Shown: positions 23,722 through 34,581 of the stretch, piece after piece
Layout: the number at the start of each line of letters is the position of its first letter
Numbering within the stretch: position 1 is the stretch's first letter
Source of the DNA: Tetragonia tetragonoides
Taxonomy: Eukaryota > Streptophyta > Magnoliopsida > Caryophyllales > Aizoaceae
Direction of reading: 5' to 3'
Assembly: GCA_038025085.1 (NCBI GenBank)
Contig: CM076148.1
Location: 39,672,871 to 39,736,870, forward strand
DNA: 64,000 bases
Notes under the pieces: generated by a model
What the model was told of the DNA's origin: nothing
Database searches by the model: none
What the model saw: only the letters and a program-made list of their open reading frames with translations
Translations under genes and position numbers: made by a program

Positions 23722-24338
23722 ATTTAGTCCCCTATTTATGATCCATATTATCCATTTCCCAAAGTTATGGATCACGGCAGTACAGAATGGATTGTACTAT
23801 ACTATGGAGGATGGTAAAATAAAGGTTTTTTGTTTTTTGTTTTTTGTTTTTTGTTTTTTGTTTTTTGTGTTTTTAGATTAAAGTTTTTGTGTTTTTAGAT
23901 TAAAATAAAGTTTAAACATAATAAAATCAGATGGCAGCCAAGTCCAACTGTGTCAACGGTTTATCACAAGTAACATTGACCAACTATGACCATTGAGTCA
24001 TTGACCACCTTGTGGAGAAGAGAACACACTGGAGATACTCGTTCTTGAATAATGGACTTGTAATTTGATGCCCATTTGGTAGCCCAATAAACAAATGGCC
24101 CGTTATAATCGGTGTTAGATGGCCCATTGATCCGCTGTTTGCCTTGAGGAATATCTGGCCCATTACTCATTAGTCATTACTTCACGTGATTGTTCGGTTC
24201 GGCGTTTTGTACTGTTATTGTGCATTGGGCCAGGGCCCAAGGATTTGTCAGTTGATCGGGGAATGTAGTCAAATGTCCATTTTAACTACTCCAACTAATT
24301 GGGGCTTTGCCCCCTCTCTGCTTGCGCACGCACACACC
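23722..24338. repeat. Intergenic with a (T6G)n minisatellite
   Basis: At about 23824-23872 the 7-bp unit GTTTTTT is repeated about six times, followed by a duplicated 20-bp piece around GTGTTTTTAGATTAAA (23868-23905). Otherwise no gene or repeat is seen up to the hAT MITE. Confidence 0.75.
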
Positions 24339-24909
24339 CTCTCAAGTAGGGATGACAAAGGATTGGATTTGAGGCGAATTGTGCTAAATTTGAATCCGCT
24401 CCGAATACTAAACGGTATCTAAATCATCTCCGAATTCGAACAACCTCCGAATAGGGAGGATCCGAATCCGAAACTATTCAGAGTCGGTAACCTCCGAATC
24501 CGATCCAGATCCGATCCGTTTACTCGACTTATTTTCAAATTTTTTTTATTTAAATGTGAAAATATATAAGATATACTAAATAGCTAATTGCTAATTCAAT
24601 AAAAATAAATATGATAAATATATTAAGGATTTAAGATACAAACAAATGTGTATATATATACTTAATTCAAATATATTAAGGATGTAGTGCTCTTTTTCTT
24701 AACAATATTAAAATTAATCTGATATTCGGATCAAATTCGGAGGTGAATCGGATTCTGGCGGATTTCATACAACATCCGAATCCGCTCCAAATCCGATTCG
24801 GATTCGGAGTTTGCTAATCGGATTTGGACTCAAACTTTTTTGATTCGGTTCAGATTGTTTTGACCTAAACAAATCGGGTTCGGACTTGATTGTCATCCCT
24901 ACTCTCAAG
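24339..24909. mobile_element. hAT-type MITE, 555 bp, with 8-bp target duplication
   Basis: The element 24347-24901 has terminal inverted repeats TAGGGATGACAA / TTGTCATCCCTA and is flanked by the perfect 8-bp duplication CTCTCAAG (24339-24346 and 24902-24909), the hAT signature. Subterminal parts are rich in GGATTCGGA-type units in both orientations. The interior is AT-rich without coding potential. Confidence 0.93.
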
Positions 24910-25476
24910 CGAGCAAAGATGCTAAATCAACTTCAACTTTGAATGGTCACCCTGGGTTCGAAAGCGGGCTATATTTAGCTTAACCTATCCGATTATGATT
25001 ATAATTTTTACCTATAAAGTTTCTCGAATATACTAAATATAGTTCCAAGATCATGATTTTGATATTGCTATATATGAACTTAATTATTTCAATGTCTCTT
25101 CATCTTTATTTGAGATGGAGATTTCACATGGCCATGCTACTCAAAATTTATTCAAAGCATGAATTTATTTTGCATAATGGACCATGTTTATATCCAACTA
25201 ATGTTCTTACATTTTAAATCTAAACTATATAATAATAACCAAAAAGAGCGAGGAGCGTAGGCAAGAGGAAAAAAAAAACTCTTAAATAGGAAAATGCTAC
25301 ACAGATGGAGAAAGGAATTCATTTCAAGAAAGTAACATAATTCCCAAATCACTTAGAGGTTTGAGTGTTCTACCACAATAATTCAGTCGTGAGGTGTGCG
25401 ACTAGTCGGCTAGAAATGAAACACGATATTTTTTTTATTTATGGCCCTCGGTATTACCCTTATACATTCTTCCTTT
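24910..25476. other. Intergenic, no gene seen
   Basis: AT-rich sequence between the hAT MITE and the copia element; nothing recognised. Confidence 0.5.
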
Positions 25477-25769
25477 TGTTGTGATTGAAAACCTAAGCTC
25501 AATTGAAGAACAGAAAAGAAATCTAGAGAGAGAAATGAGTTATGATTATGAACTGTAAACCTCTGATTGAGGAAATTACAGAATGAATTGATTGAGTTAT
25601 TTCATACAGAGATGTTAGCTATATATGTACAGGAGTAATGAAACGAGCCTAACTAACTACCTCTAACAGAACAGCTGTACTTCTAACAAACTTCTACTGT
25701 GTCCTAACAAACTTTGGCTAACAAACTAATAAGTAATTATAAATAAATCAAAACTAATTATGTCTAACA
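25477..25769 (-). repeat. 3' LTR of the copia element
   Basis: 293-bp LTR at the left edge, near-identical to the one at 30648-30940 (four substitutions). The adjoining purine tract at 25770-25778 shows this is the 3' LTR of the minus-strand element. Confidence 0.95.
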
Positions 25770-28700
25770 CTCCCCCGCAAGTTGGAGGGTGATGACATCC
25801 CCAACTTGGAAAGAAGCTTGTGATGAAGAGGCCCTGAGAGGCTCTTGGTGAGAATATCTGCCAATTGATTATGGGTAGGCACATAAGATAAGCTGATCAG
25901 ACCATCCAACAACTTTTCTCTCACAAAATGGCAATCTAGATCAATGTGTTTAGTGCGCTCGTGGTAGATTGGATTTCTGGCAATGTAGATAGCATCCTGG
26001 CTATCACACTTGAGGGGCACATGAACAATAGCAGGAACTGTAAACTCATGTAACAATCTGGTAAGCCATGCAAGCTCTGATGTAACTTTGCGCATGGACC
26101 TGTATTCAACTTCTGCTGAGCTCAAAGAGACAGTTGCTTGTTTCTTACTCTTCCATGAAATGGGACTACCTCCTAAAAGAATAAAATAACAATAGGCTTC
26201 AAGGGTCAAATCAGTAGATGCATTGAGATAAATGCCCTTAGTATAATCCTTCCTCAAATATCTGAGAGTATGCAGGGCTGCTTGCCAGTGAGGCTCTCTT
26301 GGATCTTGCATGATCTGGCTTAAGAACTGAACTGCATAAGCAAGGTCAGGCCTGGTATGGGTCAAGTAATTCATCTTACCAACCAACTTTCTGTATAAAC
26401 TAGGATCTGTAATAGGCTTGCCAGAATCAGGTCTCAATTTCAAATTAGTTTCCAAAGGGCAATGTGCAGGAGGAGCATTCAAGTGATCAAATTCCTTCAA
26501 TAGTTCAAAAGCAAATTTTCTCTGGGTCATGATCACACCATGAGGTTCTTGTATGATTTCTATGCCAAGAAAATAATTCAAAGATCCCAAATCCTTGATC
26601 TTGAATGTAGAATGCAGGAAAGCTTTCAAGTCATTCATTTCCTCCAAATGATTTCCAGTGAGTAAAATATCATCCACATAAACTGCTACAAATACAATAC
26701 TCTTGCCCATAGCCTTATAAAAAAGAGAATAGTCATTCTTGGACTGAAGATAACCCCTTGATCTCAATGTTGTAGAGAGTTTAGCATGCCACTGTCTGGA
26801 GGCTTGCTTAAGGCCATACAAGGATTTCTTCAACTTCAGTACTTTTGTGGGATCAGATAAAACCAAGCCAGGAGGAGGTTTCATGTAAATATCTTCATCC
26901 AAATCCTCATGCAAAAATGCATTGTTTACATCTAATTGATGCATAGGCCATTTCATCTTAACTGCAGTAGCAATAAGGCTCCTTATGGTTGTCATTTTCA
27001 CAACTGGAGAGAATGTTTCAGTATAATCAATGCCAGCTTTTTGAGTACAACCTTTGATGACTATCATGCCTTTACATCTCTCAATAGTACCATCTGCATG
27101 CTTCTTAACTTTGTAAACCCATTTGCTACTGAAAGGTTTCTTACCCTTAGGTAACACAGCTTCTTCCCATGTGTCATTGGCTTCAAGAGTAGAGAACTCT
27201 TGCTGCATAGCATCCTGCCAAGAAGGTATAGCAGCAGCCTCTTCATAATTTGCAGGCTCATGTAGCTCATTAGTAGTGCTAAGCAACTGCTGATTAGGTG
27301 GTGAAAGGGTGGAAAAACAGACATGATTTGGAATAGAAAATGATGAGGTTAAAGTATGAGGACAATCATGAATGCAAGCAATATCAGAACTTGAGGACTC
27401 CATGGCTGCATGACTGCAAACATAAAAATCCAAGTAGATAGGCTGTTGAGTTGTTCTAACAGACCTTCTGAGAAGGGGAGCATGATTGGGAGGTGAGGGA
27501 GTGGGAAGAAGAGGAGGAGAAGAGGAAAGAGGAGAGGAGGATGGAGATGGAGTGTGACTAGGAGAAGAATTTAGAGGAACTGACTGACTGGATGGAGATG
27601 AGAGATCATTAAAATCAAATGGTGTTTGAGTAGAAAAAGGAAGAAAAGAATTTGTGTGTTTAAGAGAGGGAAAAGATGTTTCTTGAAAGATAACATCCCT
27701 GGACATCTGAATTTTGTGAGTATCAAGATTATAGAGTTTGTAAGCCTTCTTTCCTAGAGGGTAGCCTAGGAAAATACAAGGTGAAGCTCTTGGTTGAAAT
27801 TTGTCACGACCCTGTCTAAGAGTGGAAGCATAACATAAACAGCCAAAAGACTTGAGATGAGAATAGGAAGGTGGGTGGCCAAACAAGAGCTCAAAAGGTG
27901 ATTTATTGTGAAGAATTTTCATTGGAAATCTATTAATGAGATAGGTGGCTGTGAGGATACAATCACCCCAAAAAATGATAGGTAACTTGGATTGAATGAA
28001 GAGGGCTCTAGCTGTTTCCAGAAGGTGTTGGTGCTTTCTTTCAACCACACCATTCTGCTGAGGGGTATCTCTAACACTGGTTTGATGAAGGATGCCCTTA
28101 GACTGAAAATATGCAGTGGCTTCTCTACTGGATCCTAGCTCAAAGGCATTATCAGTCCTGAAGGTTTTTATTTTGGCATTAAACTGAGTGGAAACCATTT
28201 CAGTAAAGATTTGAAGAAGAGGGAAAGCATTACTTTTGGTTTTGAGAAGGTGAGTCCAAGTAGCTCTACTAAAATCCTCAACTATGGTAAGAAAATAGTG
28301 ATAACCCCCATGAGTAGCTGTATGATAAGGTCCCCAGACATCAACATGAACAAGATCAAAAAGCTTGGAGGATTGTGTTTGACTAAGAGAAAAAGGCAAT
28401 CTATGTTGTCTAGCCTTTGGACAAACATCACAACATTTAATAATATCAATAGAATTGTCAGGGAAAAATAAAAGTTGTTTGAGCTTGTATAAAGGCCAGT
28501 GACCCAATCTTTGATGCCAAATATGACCATTTTCATTATTTCTAACAGAATTACACAAAGCTTCTTGTACAAAAGAAGAAGTCATAGAAACATCAGTTGA
28601 TTTATGCACATTAATCAACTGAGAAGAACTAGGAACACATTTATTTGTAGGAGAAAATCCAGCTAGATTACATGCTGTGTCTAACTGAACAGAATTTAAA

Positions 28701-29173
28701 AGACATTTATTTACATGAGATGCAGAAGATTTGAATTGTGTTTGAGCTTGAGAAGCAGGAATATGTTGCAGTAAGTACAGCCCTGAGTGAACATCACCAA
28801 GTTCCAGAGGCCTCTTCATTGAAGGGCCCTGAAAATAACATTTAGAATTAGTGAAAATGGCATAAGAGAAAGCCTGTTTGCATAATTTGCCTATTGAAAG
28901 CAAATTATACTTGAACTGTGGAACATGGAGCACATTATGCAAAAGAATATCAGGATGAATGCGCACAGAACCAATTTTATGCACACTAACAACATGACCA
29001 TTAGACAAGGTAACATGATATGCTTTGGGAAGGATTTTGTGTTCGGATAAAAAGATTTTCATTGTGGCACATATGATCACTGGCACCAGTGTCAATGATC
29101 CAAGTGTAATCAGCAGCTGACCAACAACTACAACAAACACAATTACCAGAAAATATATGAGGAGAGCAAGCAT
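25770..29173 (-). pseudogene. Copia pol: integrase, reverse transcriptase, RNase H
   Basis: A minus-strand frame of about 1,130 codons starts within the protease region and ends at 25754-25756, inside the 3' LTR. In order it holds the rest of protease, the integrase zinc motif (HIWHQRLGH ... CCDVCPKA), the integrase core with its Asp, Asp and Glu (VHVDVWGP, RTDNAFE, NGVVERKH), the RVT_2 reverse transcriptase (SSKWVYKVKKHADG, LDVNNAFLHEDLDE, YVDDILL), and RNase H (SSAEVEYRSM, KHIDLDCHFVRE, ADILTKSL). RNase H is damaged: near 26188 the frame jumps from LEAYC to YFILLGG. About 16-18 codons with the first catalytic Asp (the usual DADWA-type motif) are missing in frame. With the gag stop and protease frameshift this makes the copy non-autonomous. 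Confidence 0.93.
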
Positions 29174-30428
29174 TTATACCTGAGCAGTTAGCAGCTGTAA
29201 AAGCCTGACCAGTAGGTCCTCCAGGAATAATATTGAGACCTCCAGAATAGGAATGATTATTATGAGCTCCAAATTGATCAGTAGGTTTGCTGTTGGCTTG
29301 TAAAGTACTCATCATAGCCATGAGTTGAGTGAACTGAGCTTGAGAAATATTCTGATGATTATTGCCAGAATTCCAAGATTGAGATCCTTGAGGAGCACTC
29401 TGACTTCCATTACCAGTATTGCAAGAATTCCAATTCTGTGAAGCATTGTGCAAGAATTCCTCTCCAGACTGAGAACCATCATCATCTTGCTCATACATTG
29501 CATTGCCAGCAATTCTTTTATTCTTAGTAATCTTGAAATCCTTAGGAAAACCTACAAGCCTGTAGCATTTACTTGCAATATGACCTGGGTTCTTACAATG
29601 ATTGCAAATAATCCTTTTGCCCTCAAATTTCTGTTTCTGACTTTGATTATATTGAACATTTTGCTGAGTATCCTGGTTGTGATTTGATGCATACATCGAT
29701 GCAGATTCATTGACAAATTGTGAAGAAGCATGAACTTCTCTTTGCTTCTCTTCTTGAGATAACAAGGCATAAGCCTAACTTATGGAAGGTAGAGGTTTCA
29801 TCATCAATATATTACCTCTGATGTGACTGTAATCGCTATTGAGCCCCATGAGAAATTGAACAAGACGTTGATCTTCATTAAACTTCTGTAAAGCTTGTGT
29901 AGCACCGCAAGAACAAATAGGCAGAGAGGATAAAGTATTCAATTCATCCCAATTTCTCTTCAATTTAGTAAAATAACCAGCAATATCATTCGTACCTTGA
30001 CCTGATAAACGAATATCTTTCTCTAATTGGAATAATTTGGCACCACTGGCTTGGCCATAACGATCTTCGAGTTCTTTCCAGATGTGATAAGCTGAATCCG
30101 AATAGAGAACACTTTCAGCTATATCTTGAGATAAGACATTCAAAATCCATGATGTGACCATATCGTTGCACCTCCTCCATTGATTATACTTAGGATCAGT
30201 AATAATAGGTTGAGAATTCGAAGTGATGAAGATCAACTTGTTCTTCACTGACAAAGCTATTGACATTGATTTCTTCCATGAACCAAAACTCGATCCATCA
30301 AAAGGTTTCGAAACCAATAGTAAACCAGGATGATCAGCAGGATGAAGAAATAGAGGATCTGAATGATCAAGAGAATTTGAGCCAGAAATCGAATTATTAT
30401 CTTCAATCGCCATTGAAAATATGATCAA
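29001..30428 (-). pseudogene. Copia gag and protease start, interrupted
   Basis: Gag begins about 30413 (MAIEDNNSISG) after a short in-frame lead, and runs through the retrotransposon gag core (FDGSSFGSWKKSM, AYHIWKELEDRYGQ). An in-frame stop at 29775-29777 sits right after PLPSIS, where the protein otherwise continues without a gap (AYALLSQEEKQREVH). The following part holds the zinc knuckle CNHCKNPGHIASKC and the protease active-site motif WIIDTGASDHM. Soon after, around 29050-29060 in a run of T, the frame shifts by one base relative to the long pol frame. Gag forms the particle; protease releases the domains. The single stop and single shift are consistent with recent death. Confidence 0.9.
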
Positions 30429-30647
30429 TTGATAACGTAAATTGATCGAATAAAAGATGAAAAACCTAAATCAGATAAACTTGATTAATCGATGAAATCA
30501 AATCGATTAATCGAAAGCGAAACGAAAAATGATTATGAGATTGAAGCTAGATTGTTGATGAATCAAGATCGCACAATCAAATATGAAATGAAAGAATGAG
30601 AATTGATTTAGGTTTTGATTGAGCTCAGATTTAAAGCTCTGATACCA

Positions 30648-30940
30648 TGTTGTGATTGAAAACCTAAGCTCAATTGAAGAACAGAAAAGAAATCTAGAGA
30701 GAGAAATGAGTTATGATTATGAACTGTAAACCTCTGATTGAGGAAATTACAGAATGAATTGATTGAGTTATTTCATACAGAGATGTTAGCTATATATGTA
30801 CAGAAGTAATGAAACGAGCATAACTAACTACCTCTAACAGAACAACTGTACTTCTAACAAACTTCTACTGTGTCCTAACAAACTTTGGCTAACAAACTAA
30901 TAAGTAATTATAAATAAATCAAAACTAATTATCTCTAACA
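30648..30940 (-). repeat. 5' LTR of the copia element
   Basis: 293-bp LTR, partner of 25477-25769. The adjoining 30636-30647 is the tRNA-iMet primer-binding site on the minus strand, which identifies it as the 5' LTR. Confidence 0.95.
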
Positions 30941-31905
30941 GCCACTGCACTATAAGCACCTTTTTGCTCATTCATGTGGAGTATTTTTAAAAGAAAAAGG
31001 CATAGTTGTCAAATGTTTTGGACTAAAATTCAACACAACTCCATGACCATACCCTATGCATGTGGTGTACAAGTAGTCCACAACATGAAGTTATGTATAT
31101 GATTTGAGAGTCACTCCATTCCAATTAAGCTAAAGGTTCCCTTCAATACCCTCCTCAACAAGACGCCATAAATTGGCAGGTGGTGCATATAGAGAATTGA
31201 GCAATTAATTATATATGTTCCCATATCTATATTTGACTTTATGATCATATATGATGATGGGATATATAGCTAGGGAAAGGATAAATCGAAGCTTATTTAT
31301 TCAAGCTCTGGAAATTAAAAAATATTTTTTTCGGTTCACTAGAGTTATTTACATCGAATAGTGATTATTTTCCCGATTTGCTTTATAAGTATCTTAACGG
31401 GAGGACATTTGGTCAAGAGATTTAAGGCTACTCCATGACAACCAATACAAGATCCGACCCCTCAACCTTAATTAATGAATAGATGAATTTCTATCACTTA
31501 AAAACTAAAAATATAAATAGTGAGAAAAGTGATTTACATGTACAACCACCAACATTCCCACATGGCTTTTTCTATGATTAGCTTGAAAAGGATGGCCCTT
31601 TTCGTTTGGTAACCCATCTTTTTCATTTCGTCAATTAATAATCACCACCGGCATATGTACATATCATACAGTTGGCTTCGCACGTGATCTTCTTCCCATA
31701 CCATTAACCTCTTCATATGGACTTGTCACTTAGGAGGAACAGGTGGTTGTGACATCAAAGTAATTATATTTGCATTACATTAGGCAACCATTGTCCTATA
31801 TACATGTCCACCTCATTAGTGTAAACTATATCAACCTAGCTAATTGTCAAATTTTGGCAAATCCTATCTCTATTTGTTTTGTTTTGGTAAGATAACGATT
31901 GTAAT
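30941..31905. other. Intergenic, no gene seen
   Basis: AT-rich; no ORF or repeat recognised. Confidence 0.5.
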
Positions 31906-32118
31906 TTACTTAGAAGCTATATCTCCATAGAGAGTTTGGGATATTTGATCAAAAAGATGTTTCATCGAATTAGGAGGATTTGTATTAATTATTAGATTTT
32001 GATTAATCATAGCTCCCGAAAATGTCTCATTGGCCAAAATATCTGCAACTCTGTTGTATTTTAATTTGTGTTCATAGTCAATATTGGTTAAAATATCTAT
32101 AAAATAAAAGTCGCACAA
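31906..32118 (-). mobile_element. LINE RNase H C-terminal fragment
   Basis: A minus-strand ORF reads YEHKLKYNRVADILANETFSG and ends at 31906. The N-RVAD-LAN pattern is the end of a LINE-type RNase H domain. No poly-A or target duplication is apparent, and no other part of the element lies nearby. Confidence 0.5.
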
Positions 32119-32419
32119 TAACAGAGTGATTTCAAATAAATGATAAAATTAATTCTAAAAAAAAATCGTATTTCTATTAATTTTAAGGGCTTTTCTATAA
32201 GATTATGACTCGTCTTATGGATAATTTCTATAGTTTGTCTGGTTTTCTCTTCATTTTTTTTTTAACTCATACACCCCTCTGAATCAAAACATTAATTAAC
32301 AAATGAAATATTACATGCATCATCTATGATCATTTCGATTAAAGTTCAAATTTAAAAAATATATCACGTTGACCACATGCAATCTAATTCATGAGCTAAT
32401 AGACTATTAAGATTAAGCT

Positions 32420-32605
32420 GGTCATATAGCTCAGTTGGTTAGAGTTTTGGTCTTATGAGCCGAAGGTCGTAAGTTGGTTAGAACGTTGGTCTTATGAGTC
32501 GAAGGTCGCAAGTTGGTTAGAACGTTGGTCTTATGAGTCGAAGGTCGCATATTGGCTACAGTGTTGGTCTTATGAGTTGAAGGTCTCAAGTTCGAGAAGA
32601 CGATA
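32420..32605 (+). repeat. 39-bp tandem array built from a tRNA core (four units)
   Basis: The array starts like a tRNA gene (GGTCATATAGCTCAGTTGG, with A-box) but, instead of completing the T-arm and acceptor, repeats the anticodon arm, variable loop and half T-arm. GGTCTTATGAG occurs at 32449, 32488, 32527 and 32566, an exact 39-bp period. Only the last unit is followed by a T-loop-like AAGTTCGAG. No unit has a matching acceptor stem, so none can be a tRNA. Confidence 0.85.
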
Positions 32606-32639
32606 AAAATAACGTAGCTGGGCTCATTTTAGTTTGTAC

Positions 32640-32700
32640 CACGTTCGTCCCAAAATTTAACATAACATAACATAACATAACATAACATGTATCTATGACG
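32640..32700. repeat. Pentanucleotide microsatellite (CATAA)n
   Basis: About six copies of CATAA at roughly 32658-32688. Just downstream a 40-bp segment around TTACTCATTTTTTTGTATAA is duplicated (32722-32800). Confidence 0.8.
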
Positions 32701-32840
32701 TTAGACTAACATTAAACGCAAGTTACTCATTTTTTTGTATAATGCAATGCAAATTAGTTACTCATTTTTTTGTATAATGCAATGCAAATTAGTTACTCTA
32801 ATTATTTGTGTAACGCAAACTACTCTATTGGGATCAACAT

Positions 32841-32914
32841 TATCATGTAGCTCAGTTAGTTAGTGCGTTGGTCTTATGAGACGAAGGTTGCGAGTTCAAG
32901 GCTCGTCAGGACCA
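32841..32914 (+). pseudogene. Degenerate tRNA copy
   Basis: 74 nt aligning along its length to the tRNA at 33173-33246: same A-box region, same anticodon loop (CTTATGA), and 3' end CAGGACCA. The 5' acceptor strand (TATCATG) no longer pairs with the 3' strand, the D-stem is broken (GCTC against GTGC) and the B-box reads GTTCAAGGC. A pseudogene. Confidence 0.75.
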
Positions 32915-33172
32915 ATGAAAAATTAACTAGAAAAAGAGATACTATCATGATCGAGTATTGTTTCGAATGTGTTCTAAATGTGTTTGAGGGTTTAATTTCT
33001 TTTATATGTTTGTTCATAAAAAAATGATGATTTTTTTTTTGGGAAAAATAAATAAAAAAATAATAAAAATAAAAAAATAATGATGACTTTAGAATTGGCA
33101 AATACATCATTGTAGCTTCTCCTACATGCTTCCACCTATTTTCTAATTTTATTTTCCAATTAAGATCAATAT

Positions 33173-33246
33173 GGTCCTGTAGCTCAGTTGGTTAGAGCGT
33201 TGGTCTTATGAGCCGAAGGTCGCGAGTTCGAGTCTCGCCAGAACCA
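33173..33246 (+). tRNA. tRNA-like gene, anticodon UAU (Ile) by structure
   Basis: 74 nt fold as a cloverleaf. Acceptor GGTCCTG/CAGAACC (one C-A mismatch at 4-69), D-stem GCTC/GAGC, anticodon stem TTGGT/GCCGA with two G-U-type pairs, loop CTTATGA, T-stem GCGAG/CTCGC perfect, discriminator A. The A-box TAGCTCAGTTGG and B-box AGTTCGAGTCT are near consensus, and a run of ten T follows at about 33258, a Pol III terminator. Positions 34-36 are TAT, which would read Ile AUA. Plant tRNA-Ile(UAU) genes are normally intron-bearing and this has none, so its identity and function are uncertain. Confidence 0.65.
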
Positions 33247-33249
33247 TGT

Positions 33250-34581
33250 AAGTCTTCTTTTTTTTTTTGAATTGAAAATCTATGTGTGACTATGTGGTGA
33301 TACTCAATTTACATAATACAAATATGGTAACTAAATAAAAATAAATATGACTATTTGACGTATCTTTTTCCCTTAACTACTACTCCGCACCAAACTTTCC
33401 CTACAAGAAAAGAAAAGAAAAGAAAAGAAAATTTTACCGAATATAAGAGGGTAAAATTTAGGACATATATATCTCATTTTGAAATTATTTATTTATTCAA
33501 ATCCAATAAAGTAAGAATTATAATATTTCAAGTCGAGTAGTTATCCTATTTTATAATTTGAGCATTATGTTAATAATTGTATTATATTGTATTAATTAAC
33601 TCAATTAATGTCCCATAAAAAAAGAGATTAACTCAACTAATGATAATAATGCATTAATGCTTACGTGACGGTTTATATGCATGTCAACTACTCCACTCGA
33701 ATATGATTGTTTACATGACATCTTAGGTGTCGTCCTCACACGAATAATGATCATCCAACATAGTAACATAGGTTAAACCTACCAATATTGCAGTGTGTTT
33801 TAATACTACTCTTTAGTACGTATAAAAGATTATATTGATAGATAGGTAGATATTAATTCATCGAATAGTATTTGTGTGTAACAAACTTTTAAAGTAAATA
33901 AAAGGACTATTATTTGTAAAGAATGGAGAAAAGTAGATCCTACTTATGCAATGTTAAATGTGAGAGTGAAATTCCACATATATAGTCAATATGACAAGTT
34001 CTTTTCTCAATAGCCAAGACAAGAACAAGTCATGTCATGTTACTCCTTAATAATTAAACAAATTTTTGGGGGAACTGACAATGAGAGAACATAAAATTGG
34101 CATTATTCGTGACTGATAAGTGATAGTACTTGTTAATCATGTAGTATGAAGCAAATTTAGTATGTGGATCAGGATTAAAGATTCTTCTTTTAGGATAAAC
34201 TTTAAGCTTCGTTTCCAGATTAATTGAATAAATAACTTTTGTTTGAGCTCTACTGTGTCACTGAAAACACTACTCAACTACCACCTATTCTATTAATTTA
34301 TTTATTTATCAGGTTGCTATCTCATGCCCGAATTATGTATCAATCTCTACGATGGTGATGGGGGTAGGGTTGAGCCCATTAGGCAACAGCTAGCTTAATT
34401 AGTTATATAACTAACTAGACATTTAGTTTGGTTACTAGTTTATTAAGGGAAACGAATGAAACAAAATGCACATAATTAGCAACAAAAAATCTATGTCACG
34501 AGCAACATACGAGTATTTTTTCGGGTTTGTCAAAGAAGAACTTATTTTCTCTTTATTTAGGTGTGGCTAAAAATATATTTT
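33250..34581. other. Intergenic, no gene seen
   Basis: AT-rich with a short (AAGAA)n run at 33402-33430. No gene recognised. Confidence 0.5.

Larger units (their letters stand above)
25477..30940 (-). mobile_element. Ty1-copia LTR retrotransposon, 5.5 kb, minus strand
   Basis: Two LTRs of 293 bp (25477-25769 and 30648-30940) differ by only four substitutions, so the insertion is young. In element orientation each begins TGTTAGA and ends CACAACA. Next to the 5' LTR (right side) is the primer-binding site TGGTATCAGAGC (revcomp at about 30636-30647), matching the initiator-Met tRNA 3' end. Next to the 3' LTR is a purine tract GCGGGGGAG (revcomp at 25770-25778). Between them lie gag, protease, integrase, reverse transcriptase and RNase H in copia order. 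The flanking 5-mers (CCTTT left, GCCAC right) do not match, so no target duplication is visible. Confidence 0.95.

Noticed and set aside
32420..32605. Regular direct repeats resembling a CRISPR array
   Set aside because: Units are contiguous with no spacers, are derived from a tRNA core, and the genome is a plant.
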